A stretch of 23,410 nucleotides of DNA from JAAYCI01 sp964370295 (lineage in GTDB: Bacteria > Bacillota > Clostridia > Oscillospirales > Ruminococcaceae): assembly GCA_964370295.1 (NCBI GenBank), contig CAYJIR010000035.1, positions 1-23,410 of the forward strand, given 5' to 3'. A model generated the notes under the pieces. The model did no database searches, was not told the origin of the DNA, and saw nothing but the letters and a program-made list of their open reading frames with translations. The translations under genes were made by a program, and so were the position numbers. Of the stretch, positions 1-6,375 are shown piece by piece. Numbering within the stretch: the first letter of the stretch is position 1; each line of letters opens with the position of its first letter.

Positions 1-683
1 CAGTCATCAATCAAGATGTTTCGGCTGTTGACGATATTCAAAAAAATCCGGCGAGGGTGAGGGCTCTTTTGCGTTCTTTAGCACGGAATATCTCGACTCT
101 TGCCACAATTAAAACCCTCCACGATGATATCGCAGAGGGTGATGCCGGCGACAGTTTATCTGAAAAGAGTATCAGTCAATATTTATCTGCTTTAGATAGA
201 ATTTTTGTAACCGACAATGTGCCGGCATGGAATCCGGCACTTCGCTCTAAATCTGCAATACGGACTTCGCCCAAAAGGCAGTTTGTAGACCCGTCTATTG
301 CTACAGCAGTTATGAGGTTGTCACCCGAGAGACTTCTTGATGACTTCAATTATTTCGGATTTTTGTTTGAATCCTTATGTACAAGAGATTTGAAAGTGTA
401 TGCAGATGCTATTGACGGGCAGATCTTTCATTATAGGGATTCGAGCGGTCTTGAATGTGACGCTGTTATTGCGTTGCACGACGGCCGCTGGGCAGCTGTT
501 GAAGTTAAGCTAGGCTCAAGGCAGATTGATGAAGCTGCTGAACATTTGCTCAAATTGAGAGATAAGATTAACACCGATAAAATGAAAGAGCCATCGTTCT
601 TGATGATTCTAACAGGTGGCGAGTTAGCGTATCAAAGAAATGACGGAGTTTTTGTGGTTCCTTTGGGATGCCTGAAAGATTAA
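1..683 (+). CDS. DUF4143-type ATPase, C-terminal part (5' end outside window)
   Basis: The frame is open from base 3, with no stop to the window edge, so the gene starts upstream. A GTG at 57 is not needed as a start. About 226 residues are visible. They match the C-terminal half of the bacterial AAA_14/DUF4143 ATPases: a helical region (RALLRSLARNISTLATIKTL), the DUF4143 middle section, and a nuclease-like tail with YRDSSGLECDAVI followed by WAAVEVKLG. That tail is the E-x-D...E-V-K pattern of a PD-(D/E)XK fold. The AAA domain with Walker motifs would lie off the left edge. Family members are often linked to mobile elements or toxin-antitoxin-like roles, but no precise function is established. 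The gene ends with TAA at 681-683 and is not in an operon with the minus-strand genes that follow. Family assignment is fairly sure; function is unknown. Confidence 0.8.
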   Translation, partial: VINQDVSAVDDIQKNPARVRALLRSLARNISTLATIKTLHDDIAEGDAGDSLSEKSISQYLSALDRIFVTDNVPAWNPALRSKSAIRTSPKRQFVDPSIATAVMRLSPERLLDDFNYFGFLFESLCTRDLKVYADAIDGQIFHYRDSSGLECDAVIALHDGRWAAVEVKLGSRQIDEAAEHLLKLRDKINTDKMKEPSFLMILTGGELAYQRNDGVFVVPLGCLKD

Positions 684-732
684 TGCTATCGTTGAAGGGG
701 ATACATTTTGAGTCGCCCTTTGGTGAGATTAC

Positions 733-787
733 CTATGATACTACCATGATACTAAAAATTTGACATTTCATATATACCCGGTATAAT
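733..787 (+). promoter_or_regulatory. Perfect-consensus promoter with tandem 11-bp operator-like repeats
   Basis: The -35 is TTGACA (760-765) and the -10 is TATAAT (782-787), with a 16-bp spacer; both hexamers are exact consensus. Directly upstream are two tandem 11-mers, CTATGATACTA (733-743) and CCATGATACTA (744-754), identical at 10 of 11 positions and spaced one helical turn apart. A 13-bp dyad, TATACC-C-GGTATA (773-785), overlaps the spacer and the -10. Tandem repeats upstream plus a dyad over the -10 suggest protein control of a strong promoter. The predicted start is near base 794. Confidence 0.7.
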
Positions 788-800
788 TAAGACAAAGAGT

Positions 801-854
801 ATGGGTAAACACCATGAAACGATACAAAAGTATCGTAAACTGAATAAGACTTAG
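801..854 (+). CDS. Possible 17-aa peptide behind the strong promoter
   Basis: ATG at 801 opens an 18-codon frame (stop TAG 852-854) encoding the basic peptide MGKHHETIQKYRKLNKT. It begins only about seven bases after the predicted transcription start, with AAAGAG just upstream as a weak ribosome site. The 819-836 hairpin lies inside it. It could be a leader peptide, the remnant of a gene N-terminus, or chance; nothing downstream identifies a regulated gene. Confidence 0.2.
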   Translation: MGKHHETIQKYRKLNKT

Positions 855-1030
855 CGAGTGGGAGTAACTTCTATATCCCCGAAAACTCTGATAGATATAG
901 GGTTTACGGGGTTTGCTTGTTTGGATAAAGGTGGCGGTAAGTGTTAAGGGCGGCTCAGGTTTATTCAGCAGGCATTATATTACAACCGTATTGTGAAAAG
1001 CTACTGATAGGAATGAATCTTACGAAAAGA

Positions 1031-2215
1031 TTATAACTCTCTACTTTGATTTTTAGAGAGGAAGAAATGCAAAACAAACGGAATAAATACAGAGATAAAG
1101 CCGGCATAACCTAGATAGGCATAACCTTTCACAACGACAGCCATTAGGCCAAACTGTGCAATAGAGAAAGCGGCGGCTGTGAAGATAAAAGCAAACAAAA
1201 TATTGCGCTTGAGATGACCTTTTTTAATTTTTTCTTCGTTGGTGGTTCTACGCTCTACTGCATTAACACAACGTGTCACAATGCCGGAAACCATGTTCAC
1301 ACCTGTAGAAACAGAGCCCAAAATAATTAAACCAGAGATAATGGGGGTGAACAAAGACGACCCCACGCCGTTTTGTACCAGCACCAACATAGGCACAGTA
1401 GCGGTGGCAAGATCTGCCACAAAGGCAATGGCCAAAAGGCCCACAACACCCAGCATCATGGCCACAATATTGGTGATGAAAATATAAATGGCGGCTTGGT
1501 TTACTTGCTTTTCGCTTGTAAGCGGTTGCATGTGCTGATACATCACAGAAACCGAGGGAAGTTGGAATAGGAAGTATAAGAAAGCACTGCCTAAAGCTGG
1601 TAGAAATGCACCACTTTGAGTAGAACCTACGGCCATTTCACCGGCACTCATGTTGGCAATGGAAGCCGAAATGGCATCCCACTGGGCAATGATGTTGGGA
1701 ACCAAAACTAGCACAAGACCCAGGATAATCAGCACCGAAAGTGTGGCGGCAACACGACGCACCATTTGGCTACCAAACACAGAAATGGCAAAGATGAAAG
1801 CGCCTACTATTAAGGTGCAAATCCAGTAGGGAATGCCAAATAAGGTATTGAGTGTAGAACCACCTGTAGCAAAAGCCGCCGCAGAGGCCGTTGCAATCAT
1901 GATGAGATAGGTGATTTCGAACAAATTGGAAAATACCACGCGGAATTTTCCGTAAAATCTATCGGAAAAACTGCGGTAGTCATATACTTTGTTTTTGTAG
2001 GCATAGCGCATACCATACCAAAAGAATAAAGCGTATAAAAATTGGGTGAAGAAAGGCAAGAAAAGTGTCCATACCCCATAGTTGATGAAATATTGATAAA
2101 TTTGTGCTCCGGAGGCAAAACCGCCGCCAAACTGTGTGGTAAACGCCACAAACGCAACACCAACTGCAAGTGGCATTTTGCTTTTGTCTACTAAAAACGC
2201 TTTATTTTCACTCAT
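1031..2215 (-). CDS. YkvI-type membrane protein (putative transporter)
   Basis: The gene encodes a 394-residue integral membrane protein with about ten or eleven hydrophobic helices. The N-terminal region VGVAFVAFTTQFGGGFASGA is typical of the YkvI group, which is related to the APC transporter superfamily and has no established substrate. The ATG at 2215 is preceded by AAGGAGAGG at good spacing. It is the last gene of the minus-strand etfB-etfA-oxidase operon, 49 bases after the oxidase stop. That position suggests uptake of the oxidase substrate or export of its product, as the lactate permease does in classical lct operons, but this is inference. No LctP-type lactate permease is present. 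I see no clear terminator after the stop. Confidence 0.75.
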   Translation of the reverse strand: MSENKAFLVDKSKMPLAVGVAFVAFTTQFGGGFASGAQIYQYFINYGVWTLFLPFFTQFLYALFFWYGMRYAYKNKVYDYRSFSDRFYGKFRVVFSNLFEITYLIMIATASAAAFATGGSTLNTLFGIPYWICTLIVGAFIFAISVFGSQMVRRVAATLSVLIILGLVLVLVPNIIAQWDAISASIANMSAGEMAVGSTQSGAFLPALGSAFLYFLFQLPSVSVMYQHMQPLTSEKQVNQAAIYIFITNIVAMMLGVVGLLAIAFVADLATATVPMLVLVQNGVGSSLFTPIISGLIILGSVSTGVNMVSGIVTRCVNAVERRTTNEEKIKKGHLKRNILFAFIFTAAAFSIAQFGLMAVVVKGYAYLGYAGFISVFIPFVLHFFLSKNQSREL

Positions 2216-2264
2216 GAATTCCTCTCCTTATTGCGTACAAATTGTGTCCCTGAAAATTCCATGT

Positions 2265-3683
2265 TTACTTTCGAAATGAAATCACCTTATCCGGGTTGAG
2301 CACAAGTTTTTCGTCAAATGCCAGCTTAAGTGAACGGTATAGCTGAATCATACGTTCACCTAGAAAAGCTTCCATATAGTCAATTCTGCCGTTGCCAATA
2401 CCATGCTCTCCGGAAAGTTGGCCGCCTAGTTTTTTCGAAAGTTCATATAGTTCTTTTAAGCTGGCTCTCGTGGCTGTGTGCCAAGCTTCGTCGCTCATGC
2501 CTTCATCTCTAAGAAGCTCGGTGTGGATATTACCGTCACCCGCATGGCCGCAAGGTTGTACACGAATACCATGCTTTGCGGCAATTTGTTTTGCTGCTTT
2601 CACATACTCGGCAATATGACTGCGCGGCACCACCACATCACATTCTTCCTGCGCAACACTGTCGGCCTTCATCGCCTCTAATATTCCGCCACGCACACCC
2701 CACACAGAGGCAAGGCGCTCTTCGGTGTCGGCAAGCAAACAGTCGATAGCTTTATGCTCAATGGCAGCTTCGCTCAGTGCTTCACAAGCAGTTTCCAATT
2801 CTTTTTTACTCGAGGCATCATACATTACAAGCAAAACAGCTTCGCCTTTTTGGCAGGGGAATGGTTTATTTAGCCGACGCTTTACCATATCAATGAGTTC
2901 CATTTGCAAAAACTCGATGGCTGTGGGCACAAAAGATAAATCCAACACATGGGGCACCATATCGGCACAGGCTTCTAAGGTGTGAAAGGGAAGCACCAAG
3001 GTCGCAGTGTATTTTGGTGCGGGAAGCAGTTTCAAGGTGACTTCTGTTAAAATGCAAAGAGTGCCCTCAGAGCCAATAACCAAATCTTTGACGTCATAGC
3101 CAGTGGTGTTCTTAACCACATTAGAGGAAAGCTGCAAAATTTCACCGTCAGGCAATACCACCTCCATGCAGCGCACAAAATCACGTGTCAGGCCATAGCG
3201 CACAGCTTTCATGCCTCCGGCATTGGTGATGACTGTGCCACCGATGCTGGCTGTCTTTTCGCCGGGGTCTGGTGGATAAAAAAGTCCTTCTGCACTGGCC
3301 GCAGCTTGTACATCCAGCAAAAGTGCACCAGGCTGGCAAGTGATGGTTTGGTTTTTTCTGTCTACGGGAAAAATTCGATTCATGCGCATGACAGAAAGCA
3401 AAATACCACCGTATTTGCAAGTGGCACCACCGGCAAGGCCAGAACCTGCGCCGCGTATCGTAACGGGGATGTTGTGTTCATAGCCATAGCGCATCACAGC
3501 GGACACTTCTTCTTTGTTTTCTGCTTCCACAAAAACATCGGGGGCAAAAACACCGTATTCCGGCATTTCGTCGTGATAATATTCCGGCAAAATGTCACTT
3601 CCAACCACTACGCGTTCTGCAGCAGTCACACTTTTTAAGTGCTGTATGCCACAATCGTCTATTTTGGCATAAGGATAGGCCAT
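2265..3683 (-). CDS. FAD-binding 2-hydroxyacid dehydrogenase (GlcD/LctD type)
   Basis: The 472-residue protein is a full-length member of the family of glycolate oxidase subunit GlcD and D-lactate dehydrogenase. The FAD_binding_4 domain spans roughly residues 45-220, with PVTIRGAGSGLAGG at 73-86 and the glycine-rich IGGTVITNAGGMKAVRYG segment after PPDPG. The FAD-oxidase C domain follows, with CGHAGDGNIH at about 378-387 and SGEHGIG at about 424-430, the usual active-site region of lactate/glycolate enzymes. The start lies 3 bases after the etfA stop, with AGGAGG about 10 bases upstream. Directly behind etfB and etfA, it is best read as the dehydrogenase subunit of an Etf-coupled (LctBCD-like) complex. 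The exact hydroxyacid cannot be read from sequence: lactate is most likely, glycolate or 2-hydroxyglutarate are alternatives. Confidence 0.85.
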   Translation of the reverse strand: MAYPYAKIDDCGIQHLKSVTAAERVVVGSDILPEYYHDEMPEYGVFAPDVFVEAENKEEVSAVMRYGYEHNIPVTIRGAGSGLAGGATCKYGGILLSVMRMNRIFPVDRKNQTITCQPGALLLDVQAAASAEGLFYPPDPGEKTASIGGTVITNAGGMKAVRYGLTRDFVRCMEVVLPDGEILQLSSNVVKNTTGYDVKDLVIGSEGTLCILTEVTLKLLPAPKYTATLVLPFHTLEACADMVPHVLDLSFVPTAIEFLQMELIDMVKRRLNKPFPCQKGEAVLLVMYDASSKKELETACEALSEAAIEHKAIDCLLADTEERLASVWGVRGGILEAMKADSVAQEECDVVVPRSHIAEYVKAAKQIAAKHGIRVQPCGHAGDGNIHTELLRDEGMSDEAWHTATRASLKELYELSKKLGGQLSGEHGIGNGRIDYMEAFLGERMIQLYRSLKLAFDEKLVLNPDKVISFRK

Positions 3684-3686
3684 AAT

Positions 3687-4889
3687 TTATTGTGCCTCCT
3701 TTTGCAAATTTTCGAGTTTTTTAATTAGGCTTGGAAGAACGGCAAAGGCATCTTCTACAAGGCAGTAATTTGCCACTTTAAAAATCAGTGCATTAGGGTC
3801 TTGGTTGATGGCCACAATGCACTCACTACCGCTCATACCGGCCGTGAATTGAATGGCGCCGGACACACCACAAGTGATGATGAGTTTTGGTCGAACTGTG
3901 CGGCCCGAAAGGCCGATTTGCTTTGCATTTTCCCCAAAGCCACCCTCTGTCATGGGTCTTGTGAAACAAAGCTGACCACCCAAAACCTCGGCAAGCTGCC
4001 GCGCAAGTGTCACTCCTTCAGCATTTTTCATGCCACGGCCAGCCACCACCAAGATGTCTTCTTCTTCAATGGATTTTACCTCGGGTAATCGCTCTACAGA
4101 AAGTACTTCGATACCGGATGTTACCATATCATCGGGCACAGGCATAGCAGTCACCTTGGTAAAGGGTTCTTTTACTTTATGGGCCTTATCCATCACACGG
4201 TAGCGGATGGTGGCAAATTGCGGGCGCGCGGTGGTGATGAGGATTTTGGCCATGATATTGCCGCCAAAAGCGGGACGAATTTGCACCAAGTCGGTGTTTT
4301 CTAGCATTTCCAGTTTGGTGCAGTCGGCTGTGAGCCCTGTGCGAAACCGTGTGGAAAGCCGCGGTGCCAAAGATCGGCCGATGGCCGTTCCGCCAATCAG
4401 CACGGTGGAAGGACGATATTGTGCAATGCAATCGGCCATGGCATCCGCATAGCAATCGGCTTTAAAACCATTAAAGCCTGCGTGTTCGTAATAAAACACA
4501 TTAGATATGCCGTATGAGGTGAGTTTTTCTGCATTTTGGCGCGTACCCTCGGCGCCTACTAGCACGGCACTAACCTCATACTCCACTTTTTCAGCAAGTT
4601 TTTGTGCCTCTCCAATCAGCTCGTATACAATGGGGTGAATTTCGCCAAGCTCTTGTTCGGCAAACACCAAAATACCACGCCAATGGCTTTTGATGTCGTT
4701 GTCTTGAATGGGTTTCTGAGAAAAGGCCAGCGATTTCTGTGGACATAGTTTTACACATACACCACACATGCGGCAACTTTCCTTCACTTCTATACCTTCG
4801 GTGCTGATTAAAAGTGAACCAAAAGGGCATTTTTCAATGCATAGGCCACATAGATTACAGGTTTTTGCATCTAAGGTTATGCAAGACAT
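3687..4889 (-). CDS. etfA: Electron transfer flavoprotein alpha subunit with N-terminal ferredoxin domain
   Basis: The 400-residue EtfA carries an N-terminal two-cluster ferredoxin domain: CNLCGLCIEKCP (Cys 11, 14, 17, 21) and CRMCGVCVKLCP (Cys 39, 42, 45, 49). The EtfA Rossmann-like domain follows. The C-terminal FAD domain, about residues 317-366, contains GLSGRTVRPKLIITCGVSGA, the ETF-alpha signature. Extra N-terminal Fe-S domains are known in EtfA of confurcating lactate dehydrogenases (LctC of Acetobacterium woodii), where they carry electrons to or from ferredoxin. The ATG at 4889 lies inside the end of etfB (13-base overlap) and follows AAGGAAGG, which indicates translational coupling. 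The downstream oxidase starts 3 bases after the stop. The likely role is the electron-transfer subunit of the operon's dehydrogenase complex. Confidence 0.9.
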   Translation of the reverse strand: MSCITLDAKTCNLCGLCIEKCPFGSLLISTEGIEVKESCRMCGVCVKLCPQKSLAFSQKPIQDNDIKSHWRGILVFAEQELGEIHPIVYELIGEAQKLAEKVEYEVSAVLVGAEGTRQNAEKLTSYGISNVFYYEHAGFNGFKADCYADAMADCIAQYRPSTVLIGGTAIGRSLAPRLSTRFRTGLTADCTKLEMLENTDLVQIRPAFGGNIMAKILITTARPQFATIRYRVMDKAHKVKEPFTKVTAMPVPDDMVTSGIEVLSVERLPEVKSIEEEDILVVAGRGMKNAEGVTLARQLAEVLGGQLCFTRPMTEGGFGENAKQIGLSGRTVRPKLIITCGVSGAIQFTAGMSGSECIVAINQDPNALIFKVANYCLVEDAFAVLPSLIKKLENLQKEAQ

Positions 4890-5692
4890 TCATCATCCTT
4901 CCTTTCAATGATTTTATGCTGAAGCAAAATATCCATTAGAGCTTGTGTTTTTTGTTCTGCGCTTCCTTGTAAAACAACATTTTTTTCCACTGTCGGCGGG
5001 GCAAACATCTCTTCTACCTTGGTGGGGGAGCCGATGTGTCCGCAGCGAGATAAATCGGGTGTGGGTAAATCGTTAAACTGAAGCACACGAATTTCCTTTT
5101 CTTTGGTTTTTCTTTTTAATAAAAAGGAAGGAAGCCTTGGAACACAGCTGTCTTTTTCAATGGTTAAAAGACAGGGGAGTTGTATGCGGCTACACTGGAT
5201 GCTTTTGGAAAACACTTGTGTGACATTGACACTGTTTGCCGAAAATTCATCGATGCCTTGCACCCAAGCCGCGTGTGGAATGGCAAGCAGCTCGGCCAGT
5301 GCAGGTCCTATTTGGGCTGTGTCGCCGTCGGTGGTTTGTCTGCCACACAAAATAAGGTCAAACGGCCCTAAATGACGAATGCCCTGCGATAGGGTATAGG
5401 CGGTGGCCAGCACGTCCGATCCTGCAAATTTTTTGTCTGAAAGAATCACAGCTTCGTCTGCCCCCATGCTGTAAGCGTCTCGCATCATACTTTCGGCCTG
5501 TAAAGGCCCCATGCTCAAAACGGTTACGGTGGCATCTGTTTCCTCCTTTATCTTGAGAGCGGTTTCTAAGGCATACAGATCGTAGGGATTTACTCTTGTT
5601 TCCGCGTTGTCTCGTTTTAGAGCCCCCGTTTCATTGTCTATTTCCACCACGGACGTGGCAGGGACTTGTTTCATACAAACCACAATGTTCAT
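4877..5692 (-). CDS. etfB: Electron transfer flavoprotein beta subunit
   Basis: EtfB, 271 residues from the ATG at 5692. This start is chosen because GGAGG sits six bases upstream. An in-frame TTG at 5704 would place the ribosome site inside the gene and add four residues. The family pattern is clear: MNIVVCMKQVPATS at the N-terminus, VNPYDLYALETALKIKEE, and CGRQTTDGDTAQIGPALAEL, the nucleotide-binding stretch that in bifurcating Etfs holds the FAD receiving electrons from NADH. It is the first gene of the operon, overlaps etfA by 13 bases and follows a promoter-like sequence at 5742-5771. With EtfA and the GlcD-type oxidase it probably forms a cytoplasmic NAD/ferredoxin-linked dehydrogenase. 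Confidence 0.9.
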   Translation of the reverse strand: MNIVVCMKQVPATSVVEIDNETGALKRDNAETRVNPYDLYALETALKIKEETDATVTVLSMGPLQAESMMRDAYSMGADEAVILSDKKFAGSDVLATAYTLSQGIRHLGPFDLILCGRQTTDGDTAQIGPALAELLAIPHAAWVQGIDEFSANSVNVTQVFSKSIQCSRIQLPCLLTIEKDSCVPRLPSFLLKRKTKEKEIRVLQFNDLPTPDLSRCGHIGSPTKVEEMFAPPTVEKNVVLQGSAEQKTQALMDILLQHKIIERKDDECLA

Positions 5693-5741
5693 CGTTTCCT
5701 CCAAAATGTTTCCATTCGAACATTCAATTTACTACCTTCAA

Positions 5742-5771
5742 ATTCTAGCATGAATCGACGATGCATAGCAA
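5742..5771 (-). promoter_or_regulatory. Candidate promoter of the etfB operon
   Basis: On the minus strand, TTGCTA (5766-5771) and TAGAAT (5742-5747) are separated by 18 bp. A TG one base before the -10 gives an extended -10. It lies about 50 bases upstream of the etfB start and is the best sigma-A-like match in that interval. Confidence 0.45.
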
Positions 5772-5925
5772 GTGATTTGTGAGATGAATCAAGATATTTT
5801 GAAAGATTGTTTTAAAGCAGAGAGTAGATGGATGAGGGTGCCATTTGTTAAGAATCTTTTTTTGAATTTTCAACATTCTTTTGTTGTATTTTTGAGGAGA
5901 TGGCTTGACATTTTGTGGAACATAC

Positions 5926-6036
5926 TGTAACCTTTAAAGGTGTTCTTTTGCAACGAATTGTTGTATATAGTGCGGCTACATGCACCTAGGGATGAGTTTA
6001 AGGTTTGCTTTGCAAGCCTTGGTTATAAAGGTTACA
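5926..6036. repeat. Long-range 11-bp inverted repeat enclosing a hairpin
   Basis: TGTAACCTTTA (5926-5936) has an exact reverse complement, TAAAGGTTACA, at 6026-6036. Between them AGGTG (5938-5942) can pair with CACCT near 5983-5988. AAGGTTTGC (6000-6008) and GCAAGCCTT (6012-6020) form a 9-bp stem with one G-U pair and a TTT loop. The left arm also contains the perfect 12-bp palindrome ACCTTTAAAGGT (5930-5941). Together this gives a plausible three-way-junction RNA or a pair of DNA operator sites. The function is unknown. Confidence 0.5.
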
Positions 6037-6313
6037 AAAGCAAAGCGCGTGTAATATGCGCTGTATGGTATAGAAATCAAATGATGTCTTTGATGGTTAC
6101 AGGAAGGCAACAAGCAGGGTGCTCAACGGTTGGTGAATGCCGAACAGAGTGTAAGGCTTTTGCGGTTTTTGGAAAAAACATGAACAAAGATAACTGGCAA
6201 AGCAGCACGACCGGCGTAGGGGCCCACAAGTGCATGATGCACTATAAAAAGCGAAATTGGCAAAATTTAAAAGTGTTTAACTGATGGACAATGATATCTT
6301 TTTTAGTGATCGA

Positions 6314-6347
6314 AATATCTTTGATATTGTTAGGTATCAGATACTAT
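6314..6347 (+). promoter_or_regulatory. Dyads and weak promoter before the P-type ATPase
   Basis: Two dyads lie 30-60 bases before the ATPase start: AATATC-TTT-GATATT (6314-6328) and GTATC-A-GATAC (6334-6344). A weak promoter TTTGAT (6320-6325), 16 bp, TACTAT (6342-6347) overlaps both, so a repressor bound there could control the gene. The promoter match is modest. Confidence 0.3.
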
Positions 6348-6375
6348 TTTAAGGAAATATGAAAGGAATAATTGC

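Larger units (their letters stand above)
684..1030. other. Non-coding region with promoter, repeats and stem-loops
   Basis: This 347-base gap between converging genes is not empty. It carries tandem repeats and a consensus promoter (733-787), a 17-codon ORF (801-854), and a 7-bp hairpin at 819-836 (ACGATAC, AAAA loop, GTATCGT). Two mutually exclusive pairings follow: CTATATC 871-877 with GATATAG 894-900, or CCCCG 877-881 with CGGGG 907-911. Bases 912-1030 show no gene or repeat. No T-rich terminator for the minus-strand operon ending at 1031 was found. The region may be the remains of a mobile element or a small RNA locus; I cannot assign it to a known family. Confidence 0.5.
5693..6375. other. 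Divergent intergenic region with nested dyads
   Basis: The 683 bases between etfB and the P-type ATPase hold the etf promoter, an inverted-repeat block (5926-6036) and several smaller dyads: ATCAAA/TTTGAT near 6078-6096, a 15-bp palindrome-like AGTGCATGATGCACT (6229-6243), and two dyads just before the ATPase (6314-6344). A frame open from 5940 to 6284 has no ribosome site and no recognisable composition or motif, so I do not call it. No known riboswitch class was recognised. Confidence 0.5.

Noticed and set aside
5693..5704. Longer etfB from TTG at 5704
   Set aside because: It would start within the GGAGG ribosome site of the ATG at 5692.
5905..5933. TTGACA as a plus-strand promoter for the ATPase
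   Set aside because: No acceptable -10 at 16-18 bases; TAACCT is too weak and the site is far from the gene.
5940..6284. 114-codon plus-strand frame in the etf/ATPase intergenic region
   Set aside because: GTG start without a ribosome site, composition unlike a protein, and it overlaps the inverted-repeat block.
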